NCBI GenBank assembly: GCA_024811115.1
Contig: JAKOGH010000005.1
Span: forward strand, 806,001 to 870,000
Reading direction: 5' to 3'
DNA length: 64,000 bases
DNA from: Terana coerulea
Lineage: Eukaryota; Basidiomycota; Agaricomycetes; Polyporales; Phanerochaetaceae
A program made the position numbers and the translations under genes. Shown here piece after piece: positions 25,001 through 34,909 of this stretch. Within the stretch, counting starts at the first letter, position 1, and each line of letters opens with the position of its first letter. Below the pieces are notes generated by a model. It searched no databases. It saw nothing but the letters and a program-made list of their open reading frames with translations, and was not told the DNA's origin.

Positions 25001-26260
25001 GCGGCCACATTCCGCAGCTCGTTAGGTCTGGATCCCTACGCAGAAATGTTGATAAAGAAACGAGAGCTTTCTGCGAAACTGGAGCATTTGACCGCGGCCG
25101 TTCGCCAATATCCACAATTTCACGATTTTCTGAAGTCGCCGATCTTCTCGCGGTTGCAGCTTGCGGCAGCGAATGGCCCGGTCATTGTGGTCAACCACAG
25201 TGAACATCGCTCGGATGCAATGATTGTGGTGCTGTACCACGATCCGGTATGTCTACCATTGCACGAGTCGTTCTACAAGCAGGCCATCCAGATAGGAAAT
25301 CGCCTTCTCGAGGCTCGCCGTCAGCTCCCCGACTTGGTCAAGGTGTACAACTCCGTGCTGAAAGATGCGTTGGAGAGGATATGGGACCTTCTTGTCGGCC
25401 CCGTCGTATCCGCACTGGATGATCTTGGTATCAAGCGAGGTTCGCGAATCTGGTGGTGTCCAACATCTGCCGTTTGCGCGCTCCCAATCCATGCTGCCGG
25501 ACCAAGTCTAGAAACCCGGGCGGGTCGAAAGAACGACTTGCTCTACTTACCCGACTTCTACGTTTCTTCGTATACCCCGACGCTTTCCGCGCTCGTACAT
25601 GCTCAATCAAACATCGCTCTTCCTACTCAAGATCACATCCCGACCCTTCTTGCCGTCTCGCAGCAATCCACTGGCGACGATGACTCGCTCGCCCGCGTTC
25701 AGGATGAGGTCGCTACTCTGACCAACTTTCGCGGCAGAATGCTGGTCACCGTTCTCCGGAATGCACAAGCCACGCCGGAGGCAGTCACGCACAGTCTTCA
25801 GGCATGCTCGTGGGCGCACTTCGCCTGTCATGGACGCCTTGGAACCGCCGATCCATTTGAATCCGGGTTCGAGCTGTGGAATGGCCAGAGACTCCGGCTT
25901 CTCGACATTGTCAAGTCTCGCCTACCAAACGCTGAACTGGCGTTCTTGTCCGCTTGCCATACCGCGGAACAGCCCGAGTCTGGTGCTCCCGAGGAGGCGC
26001 TGCACTTGGCCGCTGCAATGCAATTCGTAGGGTTCCGTGGCGTGGTGGGAACGATGTGGCACTTGATGGACGAGGATGGGCCGAAAATAGCCGAGCTGTT
26101 TTATGAGGAAATGTTGAGGGGCACATCGCCTTGTTATCCTCAAGAGGTGTCCTTTCGGAAGGCAGCCAGGGCGTTGTGTGAAGCGACCAAAAGGCTGCGA
26201 AAGAAGGTGAAGAGGAATGAACCGGAGAGATGGGTGAACTTTATTCATATAGGAGCTTGA
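22072..26260 (+). CDS. TPR-repeat CHAT-domain (caspase-like peptidase) protein, interrupted by one stop and one frameshift
   Basis: About 1390 codons read through with no intron: an N-terminal leader (MQDKEDRDTVERQQQALQSC), some 16 tetratricopeptide-like repeats of about 45-50 residues built on (A/S)-L-x-L-R-P-x-G-H-P-x-R, then a C-terminal CHAT domain. The CHAT catalytic dyad is visible: His in WAHFACHGR (about 25815-25840) and Cys in LAFLSACHTAEQ (about 25940-25970), followed by FVGFRGVVGTMWHLMDEDGP. TPR-CHAT proteins are numerous in mushrooms; prokaryotic relatives are proteases in defence systems, and a fungal cell-death or self-recognition role is inference. A TAA at 23458-23460 sits inside a repeat (DLKE-stop-ISLDREALSLRPPG) with the same frame continuing. 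At 24656-24658 a CCC run where CC is expected shifts the frame between HQGEHS and STLDAYQTCMDLL. It could be a recent pseudogene or an allele with sequence errors. Confidence 0.85.
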
Positions 26261-26399
26261 TGAAGTCGACCCCGTTTATTTCGATTGACACGCTATAAAT
26301 ATAGTCCAGTTTCAGTCTTGTACACGTCTATGAAACATAGTAGAGGATCATGAACGAGTGAGCGTATGGCACACTAGTCTATGAGCACTGTGGTCAATA

Positions 26400-26657
26400 G
26401 GGGTGGTCACGGTAGCGGATTACAGGTCGGATTAAAGGCCAATTACACATATTTGGAGCATGCCGAGATGCCGGGTATCGTCGGCATCACGCGGCATCAT
26501 GCCAAAGCGCACAGGTAATCCGGATTCAAAGTCGGTTCGTCAGAGTAGAATCACGATTCACGCTTGGATTCAGCCCTTTCTGCGACCTCAACCGGACGTT
26601 AATCCGACGTGTAATCGGCCTTTAATCCGACCTTTAATCCGCTACCGTGACCACCCC
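26400..26657. mobile_element. MITE with ~49-bp terminal inverted repeats and TA target duplication
   Basis: The left end (GGGGTGGTCACGGTAGCGGA at 26400-26419) is the exact reverse complement of the right end at 26638-26657. The match continues inward for about 49 bp with two mismatches. The element is flanked on both sides by TA (26398-26399 and 26658-26659). The ends contain short direct sub-repeats of the form CGGATTAAAGG. At 258 bp it cannot encode a transposase. TA duplications point to the Tc1/mariner superfamily; that assignment is inferred from the target site only. Confidence 0.88.
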
Positions 26658-26696
26658 TAATACAAGTTACATAATTGGATAGTCCCACGCTAGGCC

Positions 26697-27697
26697 TCAT
26701 TCGTCTTCCTCCTCCTCCCCATCGTCGTCAAGATCATCCCATGGAACATCGACCTCTCGCCATCTACACAGAGTTTATTCCAGTTCAGCCACACTTCTGA
26801 GAATAATGGACAATACCTTTCTCCCGAGTTACCGCCGTCATCTCGGCGACCAGATGGGGGGCTGGTAACGGCCTTAATAACATATAGAGGCGTATAGCCA
26901 CCTTCGGCTTCGTGTCCACTACGGAAGACGCCTGAACCTCCCGTGTGTACCCAGGAACAATCTACATTAGCGGTAAGCGGAGTTCCCGGTACGCCTGCTT
27001 TCAAGCCGACGTGAATGGTTTCCGCCTCTGGATCAAACGAGGATATCAGATGAGCCCTGAAGCAAAGACATGGACCTACTTGTGCTAGACAGGTATAAGC
27101 AGTAGCCGTCGCATGAGTAGCTCTGGGTTACGAGCTTCTTCCCCTTTAGGACCTGACTGCTTTGCACTTCCAGCAGGAGTTCAGGCGGGACCATCGTTAT
27201 TTGCACGTTATGCATCACCAGTACGGCTCCCCGCTTTCTCTCAAACTCGAAGTGGGTTGCGAAACCGGCTCCGAGCAACTCTGGAAGTGGCCTGTATTTC
27301 GCTGTATTAGTCCAGTGATTGCAGATCTCATCATAGTAGAGAATAGGATTTACCCTTCCACGCCAGCTTTGAACCCCGTAGACGAGGTACCAATAGAGCC
27401 GATTTTGAAGAAGGTTTCTTTGCTCTGCGATGTCGCCTGATGACGGCTGGCGGCGGGCTTGATGATAGCGTCGTCACTGCGATAAATATTGCCTTCTCGC
27501 TCGAACTCTCCCGAGTCGCGATTGATTGAGCCGTAGTCTCCTGCCTAAGCTACGATTCGTTAACTATCAATGAGGCAAGTCTATGAGCTACGCACCTTCA
27601 CCAGTATGGGTGGATCCCAGTTGGCCCACTTTGAAGAAGCTTTGTTGATAAGATCGACATACTTGCGCGACGCTTGGGACGTTGTAAACCACCCCAT
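26697..27697 (-). CDS. Protein of unknown function, Agaricomycete-type 'WDPP...VGDYGSI' family
   Basis: The ATG (complement 27695-27697) starts MGWFTTSQASRKYVDLINKA, then SSKWANWDPPILVK. After an intron come AGDYGSINRDSGEFEREGNI, QSKETFFKIGSIGTSSTGFK and, after a second intron, AGFATHFEFERKRGAVLVMH, VPPELLLEVQSSQVLKGKKL, SCDGYCLYLSS, ETIHVGLKAGVPGTPLTANV, DCSWVHTGGSGVFRSGH and GYTPLYVIKAV. A last small exon spliced at GAAAG|GTATTG ends WREVDVPWDDLDDDGEEEED, stop at 26697-26699. I recognise this layout (WDPP / VGDYG / EGNIY at the start, a middle beta-rich part, an acidic VDVPWDDLDDD tail) as a recurring hypothetical-protein family in mushroom genomes, without a known domain. No signal peptide or membrane segment is seen. 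Function unknown. Confidence 0.72.
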
Positions 27698-28583
27698 GAT
27701 AGACAAACAGCCTCAGGTCTTAACAAAGAAAACAGCCTAGTGTTTAGGTCCGCAATGAGATAGTAGTTGGGGACAAGATCTGTAGTGTTCAGCCTTAACC
27801 AGGGGAGTGGATAGCATATCGGACGCTCAATCGTGCAGTGAAACCTAGTACGTAGTAAGGTTTGTGACTGGCACTGGTGTGTAAAGGTCCGAGCAAAGGA
27901 GCTTTACTTCAAGTACTGAATACAGGTCAATTCACGTCCAGTCAAGCTAGCACCAACCACGTACCCTTGAATTAGGGTCTTGTCGAACGCACGCTTGGCA
28001 AATTAACCATAGCGCATAGTACTAGACACCTGAAGCGCGGCGACAAGAGCACGACATAAGATTTTGTAGGTGATGGTGGTCGCGACGAGCTAACCCTGGC
28101 ACTGGAGGGCACTGACCATGGTCGTCCAGCCCCCAGGCTTCTCACGGTATGCGATATCATGATGCGCGGTCAGATGAGTGAAGAGATTTGCAGCCCATAA
28201 ACACCACTGGCAGGAAGGTCAGGTTAAGTATCTTTTGTGTATGAAGGGCGACTTACACGACACGTTGCTAACGGCAGTCGCGGTAGTAGTACTAGCCACC
28301 GCCGGTCATGCAAGGGTTAATACGTTTTTTTCCTCCTATAGACAAGTACAGTGATGCCAGATCTAGGTCTATCACCCAATGCAAACAGAAGAATAGAATG
28401 AAAACAGGTGAAAATGACTGTAAGTGTTCTACATCGTGATGGTCATGCGTGCAATAGCTGCAAAATTACTAGATGGGCCGTAGAATAAGAATAATGCGAT
28501 GAATACCGTGTACATTGGAAGGAATAGGAGTCCGGACGAATGGGTTGAATGTGGACGGTGCGCGGGTCGCGAACGTAGGGAGA
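27698..28583. other. Intergenic stretch without a supported gene
   Basis: There is no convincing frame on either strand. It should hold the promoter of the minus-strand gene ending at 27697 and the 3' UTR of the RCF2 gene. Nothing repetitive was noticed. Confidence 0.4.
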
Positions 28584-29363
28584 TTATGCGACGGGCTGCC
28601 TCGCTGGAAGAGCGATCTTCTGGCTGGCGGCCTCCTTCTTGAGTGCGGCCTGCTCCTCCTCTTCCTTTGCGACTCCTCGACAATCATAGCCCAGGAATGG
28701 TCCTCCGTCTGTTCCCAAACATATGTAAGCCATATGCTTTCCACGATCACGGATGAGAATCACGTACCCGATGCTCAAACTGTTGCTGACGCTGGCTGTG
28801 TGTGAGGACGCCGGCACCGACGATGACACCGACGGTGAGGCCCTGCGCCCACATACGCGCCTGCACGATCTTCTGGGGCATCGTCTGGTGGCGGTTCGCC
28901 ATGACGGCGGCGCCGGCGATGGCCATGCTGACGGCCCAGCTGCCGACGATGACCTTGTACTGGTTGTGCATCGCCCACTCCTTGAACTTGGCGACGCCGC
29001 TCAGGCCCTCCCAGTGCTTCTGCTCCTCGGACTTGACGCGCTCGAGCTCGCGCGCGCCGACGCCCGTCCACGTTGATTCGTCGAACTCGACGCCGCGGCG
29101 CTCGGCCTGGATGGCGTATGCGGGGAGGACGATGAGGATGGCGGCGAGCGTCTTCAGCTGGGGCGGCATGGCGCGGAATGCGGGCCACTTCTTGTTGGCG
29201 AGGTGGCCTGCGGGGAGGGCGACGGCGAGGCCGGCGATGACACCTTCGATAGCACCGCGGACGGTGGCGGCGTGGTGGCCGTCGAGCTCTTCCTGGGTAG
29301 CGAGCTAGAAGGTATTGTGAGCTTTTGAAAGTTACCGAAACTCGGCGTTGCACATACCTTCAT
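28584..29363 (-). CDS. RCF2: Respiratory supercomplex factor 2 (HIG1-domain mitochondrial inner-membrane protein)
   Basis: A two-codon first exon (ATG AAG, start at 29363) is spliced to LATQEELDGHHAATVRGAIE, the typical Rcf2 start. Then come hydrophobic segments (GVIAGLAVALPAG, LAAILIVLPAYAIQ), the linker FDESTWTGVGARELERVKSE, and a HIG1 domain with WEGLSGVAKFKEWAMHNQYK and VIVGSWAVSMAIAGAAVM. Rcf2 helps assemble and tune cytochrome bc1-cytochrome oxidase supercomplexes. An intron follows FEHR; the last exon begins TEDHSWAMIVEES and, in the neighbouring frame, gives AKEEEEQAALKKEAASQKIA then LPARQPVA and stop at 28584. The frame slip lies at about 28664-28675. Without correction the protein would end at 28469 with an Arg-rich tail unlike Rcf2. 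Confidence 0.85.
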
Positions 29364-31295
29364 GTTAGAGGTTGTTGGGTATTAGAGATGGGTGAGGATT
29401 CCGAGACTGGCTCGAAACTTTTGTAGTGGTCGGTGGCTGGTTGGTTGACCGAGTCCTGTAAGACTACGGTGTAGGTGGAGGAGGTGTTAAGACTGAACTG
29501 GAGGACTTGAGCGGCTGCCATGTCTATGTTTTATAGACCTGCGTCGAGAAGCGAGATGATCCATGGCTGAGCCAAGCCGCTGTAAGCACGGAGTAAGCAG
29601 GCGGTCCAGATCTATTGAAATCCGTAAGCTGCCGGCGACACCCGGGTCCATTTCCGATTCACCTCACGATCCTCCCTCGATTGGCCGTCGGAAGGCTATT
29701 TCGCCGTCCTGTCACTGGGAAGAGTCCTTGACCACCCAGCGAGCACATTCCGAGTCTCTTACACAGCTCCAATCTGCCCAGTAGAATAAAACATAGGATG
29801 GTGGTGAGCGGCAGGAAAGCGGTGACACGCCTCAGAATAGGCGCCGTTTTCTGCAGAAGGTCTCACGCTTCTAATATCGTCTAAAAATGGAAGCAGTGGG
29901 AATGGTGGCGTCGTTTCCCATCAAAATCCCCGGAACGCTTCGCACCAATCGCCAGACACGGCTTGATACTGCACTTCCACCTTCTCGGACGGTATCGTCC
30001 CTACCTCTACACATGTCCTACACACCGTTAGTTCAGGACAACATTTACGAGCCTTTGCAGGCACGCATTGCGGTCGCCGGTGCTCGCTCCTATGTTCGGC
30101 TTCTCAGACCCGAGCGCACTACAAATTACATGCCGCCGGACGGGACTTCACGGCAACTGAACAGCGCCAGCGTACATGGTTTGACCTTATTTCTTCATTC
30201 TGTAGTAGAACCACTAATACGTGGCGCTCCTTTTGTTGTCCTGTGAGCAATCGATCTCCTTGCTGAGCCCGTGGCTATTCCTGACAGAGTGTTGCAGACT
30301 GACCTTGTACGCAACGAAGACAGATGGTCAAGGCGTGTTCATTTTTGCGTTCTGTGGCGCAAACAGCTCGGTCCGTTGTATCCACGTAACGCTTGGCCTA
30401 TATGCACAGGCGTGCAGTCAATGGTGCGAGCTATCTTGGTCTCTCATAGACAGAACACAGAAGACCACCACACACCTATCAATCCGCAAAGATAGACTCG
30501 CAGCTCACTCCTTCAAGCTTCAAACGGCTTTCCGACCACTTGTCTTCTCCGCTATGCTGGCCCAACTAAAATTGCAACAGGACGCTATGCGGCAACTCCC
30601 GTGGATTATACACCCGCCGGAAAGTCTTCACGGTACCGACGTGGTGTCGGTAGCGGGTGTGGCATTCCACATGTAACCTCACACACAGGATTGGTTGTCT
30701 AACTCGTGATGCAATGTACGACTAGTTCAGTTGATTGACCTTCCCATGTCACTGCTTCTGTCAATGCAACTGTTTCATACCATATCCCGTCCCTTGGGTC
30801 TGTACCTTCAGGCTTTTCGCGGGCCTACCCATGCGTGGGAAAAATGAATGAGGAAACGACGTGGTCTACGGCTCCGTATGTGATCACCACGTAGGCCTGT
30901 ACGGGTTTCGTTGAGGGCATGGTTGCCCGAGGAGCAGATCGTGCGAATCGGCAACCGTGGAATGAAGCTGGCGGTGCCGGAAAGCTCTCAGCCCGGACGC
31001 TGTCGCGCCCGCCAGTCCTCGACGATGCCCACGTCCCTCGAACGCCGTTCACACCGCCTTCGTTGCCTGTATAAAGTACCGTCGACCGGCACCCCACCGA
31101 TGCTCGAGACGCCAGTTCTTTGCCAGATTCCCCAACATCCAGGCCGACGCCGCACCGGCTGTCATTTCGTCTTATAGGTGCCTAGACTTGCCATACGCAG
31201 CAACCCCTCATCTCTCTTCCGTCCGCCACGTCGCACTCTCCTAGTTTCTGCGCAACCAAGCCAAGCCAGACGTAGCGGCCCCGGGTGCATTCGCC
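29364..31295. other. Long intergenic stretch (1.9 kb) between divergent RCF2 and MFSD10-like genes
   Basis: Frames at 29887-30246, 30221-30676 and 30911-31177 are open but have no recognisable motif, no signal peptide, and no plausible splice partners. The last ~100 bp before 31296 are C-rich and probably the 5' UTR of the transporter. I see no repeats. Confidence 0.35.
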
Positions 31296-33215
31296 ATGGC
31301 GTTCAGCGTAGAGCGGATTGTGTTCTTCTCATTGGTTCTGGACTTGTTTGGTGCGTCACAATTCGGTGCCTGAAGCGGGCAGCCCTGACTTTGTCTCACC
31401 CACAGCGTTCACGATACCTCTGCCTCTCTTCCCGAGAATCATCGAGTGGTACACCAAGGTACGCATCCAGACGCATATGGCGCATACAGCAGCTCTAAAC
31501 TGCAAAATAGCGTGAAACCGTTGACCCAAATGGTTTCCTCTCGCGTACACTCGGCGGAGTTTCAGCAGTGCGAAGTCTTCTCTACCAACCAACCTCGAAT
31601 CCGCAGAAATGGGACATTGTGCTCCTCGGTGGTCTCATGGGCTCTATCTTCTCGTGAGTTGTTACAGATTTCGGAGAGAAAGTTGGCTCAACTCAAGATG
31701 AACAGGGCTCTGCAATGGTTCATATCACCCAAAATTGGCTCGCTCAGTGACAAGTACGGACGCAAGCGCATCCTCCTCATCACGATGATTGGAAACATCC
31801 TGTCTGCATTGGTGTACGTCCTGCCTAGTAATGCTGATTGTATGCGCGTACTGACTGCGCCGCCAGTTGGATACAGTCGACGACGTTCGCTTCATACCTC
31901 CTATCCCGTGTCATTGGAGGACTCAGTGAAGGCAATGTTCAACTCGCTATGTCCGTCTTTTTCCTTTCACAACAGCGGGAACTACAGTTGTATTGATACC
32001 CTGATTGCCAGCGCAATCCTCTCCGACATAACCACTCCGGCCAACCGCGCGAAAGCCCTTGCACACGTCGGTATTGCTTTTGCGATCTGTTTCATCATCG
32101 GCCCACCGATTGGCGCATACTTCGCCTCCAAGCCCCTGACGTCCTCGTTCCTCGACTCCGGCTACGAGCTCAACGTGTACGCAACGCCTGCGCTGATCAC
32201 CTTGGTGCTCCTTCTGCTCGAGACCGTGTTCTTGGTCGTTGCCCTTCCGGAGACGAGAGGCAAGCGCGCGCAGGGAGCTGTATCCGAGAAGGCTACGACG
32301 AATGGGCATGCGAATGGCGTGTCAAACGGTACCGCGAACGGACACGCGAATGGACATGCAAACGGAAATGGCGTCGCGAACGGCAAGCCCAAAGCGAACG
32401 GCAAGGCCAATGGGCTTACGCCGCCTGTGCCCAAGGCTACTGTCACTCAGCGGTTGCACCTGCTAGGTGCACTTCGCAATCTCCACTTCCTCTTCTTGGG
32501 GGTCTTCTCAGGCGTCGAGTTCACCTTGACCTTCCTCACGTTTGATTGTAAGTTCTTTACCCACAGCTTGCTTGTATAATACCAACATCTTTTGTTCTTT
32601 TGTTCGACAGTGTTTGACTGGAACAACAGGCAAAACGGCTACCTCATCGGCTCGATCGGCATCATCAGCGCACTGCTGCAGGGCGGATACGTGCGCCGCG
32701 CGATCCCCAAGATCGGCGAGGGCGCGATGGCCCGCCGGGGCGTGGCGAGCTGCGCAATGGGCCTCGCTTTCCTCACGCTCGTGCCGCTGCTCGTGACCAA
32801 CAACCGCACCGCCGCGATCGCGGTTCTCCGCCTCGGCGCGGTGTGCATGGCCTTCACGTCCGCGACGGTCGTCAACGCGCTCACATCGTACGCGTCGCTG
32901 CAGTGCGACGACGGCGTGGACGCGGACACGGGCAAGGCGACGGAGGAGCACCCCGAGCTCGCGAAGGGCAAGGCCCTCGGCCGCTTCCGATCCTCTGGCC
33001 AGCTCGGCCGCGCCATTGGGCCTCTGCTCGGTACGTCACTCGCACGTTGTGGTCGCGTTTATGACGAAAGCTGATGGCGGCGGTCTGGCTTTGCAGCGTG
33101 TGCGTCATATTGGACGTTCGGGCCTGCGCTCACGTATGCGGTCAGCGCAAGCGCCATGTTTGTGCTTTCACGATCTATGAAGAAGATAGCCGAGAGGCGG
33201 CCGATGCCTGCATAG
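31296..33215 (+). CDS. MFSD10/TetA-like major facilitator superfamily transporter
   Basis: The ATG at 31296 gives MAFSVERIVFFSLVLDLF, spliced to AFTIPLPLFPRIIEWYTK. After short exons comes MFS motif A in SPKIGSLSDKYGRKR, followed by STTFASYLLSRVIGGLSEGN and DITTPANRAKALAHVGIAFA. These match the MFSD10 / TetA-like drug:H+ antiporter-1 group. The central cytoplasmic loop (about 32290-32425) is a run of N-G-H-A-N-G-type repeats. The C-terminal half resumes with HLLGALRNLHFLFLGVFSGV, LFDWNNRQNGYLIGSIGIIS and RSSGQLGRAIGPLL, and ends in KKIAERRPMPA, stop TAG 33213-33215. Twelve membrane segments are plausible. The substrate is unknown; human MFSD10 is an organic-anion transporter. The frame is continuous throughout, unlike many neighbours. 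Confidence 0.85.
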
Positions 33216-34909
33216 GGTGCTGTGGGGGAGCATAATGAAATTGAACATTCAAAGTGGAGACGGACTATGGGGCTTGAGCTGCGTATATTCGCTATTTATA
33301 ACATCTATCCTAATTGTAGCTATCTATCTATTGAAACCTGAAAGAGTACAGACCATCCTGCAACGAGACATGCCAGTTTACCTCTGCATACTACTCCTAG
33401 GTGGTGCTGGACCGTGGACGTCATTTACCCCTGCGTGCAATGTCGCATGTGATATTTCTCACCAGGAACAGCAGCCCAACTCTACCCAACTCTCTTTTCA
33501 ACTCTCTTTTTCAATTTCGCGAGATGTCGAAGGCACCACAATTGCACACAAGATTCAAGGCACCACAGCGTTCGCCGCCGCTTCACGTGCGTGCCTCTGG
33601 CCCTGCAGAGCGTATCTGAGGCTCGCCACCGGGCTCTCACAAGTTGTCACGCCTTGCGCATGCAGAGTGCATTTCGCGCGCGCACTCCACGCAGTCACGT
33701 ATGCACTGCACCCAGCACACGAAGCACTCGGTCGGCACGACCTCGCAGAGGAAGTCTCAAGCATGCCCTGAAGCGTCCCAGGCCCTACCCCGGTCCACCC
33801 ACGCGAGCTCCATTAGCAACACACCAGAGACAATATGAAGTCAGCCGCAGGCTCATCGCAGTGGAGAACGTACAGTAACGTTACCCTGCCGCTCCGCAGC
33901 ATGGCGGCGCACGATGGGACGCACCGAGGGGCTGCTCACGGCGGCCGTGTGCCTATCGCACTGCTGCTGCGGCCGCCAATCTTCGAGGCTGCAATCTTCG
34001 CCGTGGCTTCGGCCCGTGGAGAGGCTACGTACCTCGATACGAGACCCTGGACAGCGCGCCGTCATGAGACTGTCTGCCTGCTCAAAGATGAAAAAGATTT
34101 GGTTAGGATGGACATCCTGCTAGTGCATGCCCAGACACTGCCCAAATGGTCGGAAGATAGGACTCACTTGTTCACAAGATCAGGCAGCCGGTTGCACACG
34201 AGTATAAATACTTGATTTGTTTGGCAGACGATAATGATTTAGGCGTAGATAGACATGCTTAAGCAAGACCGCGCTACGCGACTAAGGTGGCTAGTAAAAG
34301 TTCATGTACAGTAGCGCGAATAAAAAAGAGTTCTACAGGCCGAAAAGCAGTTCAAGTCCTGTGTGCCCTATGTCCTCGCAACAACGAAGAGGTATAAACG
34401 AGTGAACGTGCGAGACCGCCGCGAAGGCGTGGGGGCGTCCAGGCAGGGGTGGGAAACACGTCCGGCGCGGCGCGCGACGCCACAGCGCGTGTGCGCACAC
34501 GCCCCCGCGCGGGAGACCGACGCGCCGCGGCAAATGCACAGGGCCAGACGGGGGTGTGAATGTGATGATGAGGGGTGTGAGGGGTATCTGTTCGATTGTT
34601 TTCTTCTTCAATGTCTCTATCGCAAAGGACAGCCTGCCCCGGCGCGCGCGCTGCCGCGTCCGCAGGGACGCCCGTCTCCGTGGCCTCGCAGCCCAGAACG
34701 CATGCCGCTTCCAGTCTTCCGCCTCCCGATGTCCCTCCGTGCCAGCCCAAAGCAGGCATCGACGCACATCAGGGTTTCCAGCCGCGACAAGACCCTTGCA
34801 TTGCCCGCTCAGGCGCCGCACGCCCTGAGCGAGCGGAGCCTGCGCTGGGCTCAGCACATCAGAGACGCATCGGAGGAGGTGGATGCTCGTGAATGGTCGT
34901 AATGGGGCA
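33216..34909. other. Intergenic stretch (1.7 kb), GC-rich toward the right
   Basis: It lies between the 3' ends of two convergent genes. GC-rich frames on both strands at 34333-34902 are composition-driven; they mirror each other and have no motif. The MFS 3' UTR occupies the AT-rich start. I cannot support any gene. Confidence 0.35.

Noticed and set aside
28469..28583. Arg-rich extended C-terminus of RCF2
   Set aside because: The neighbouring frame gives the expected Glu/Lys/Ala-rich Rcf2 tail with a stop at 28584; the Arg-rich tail arises from the frame slip.
30120..30640. Apparent internal duplication (ATTACA..GCCGCCGGA..TTCACGG at about 30125 and about 30612)
   Set aside because: Similarity is limited to about 30 bp at roughly 70% identity and does not extend; compatible with chance.
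34333..34902. GC-rich open frames on both strands upstream of 34910
   Set aside because: They overlap each other on opposite strands, are Arg/Pro/Ala-rich from base composition, and show no motif, splice support or family resemblance.
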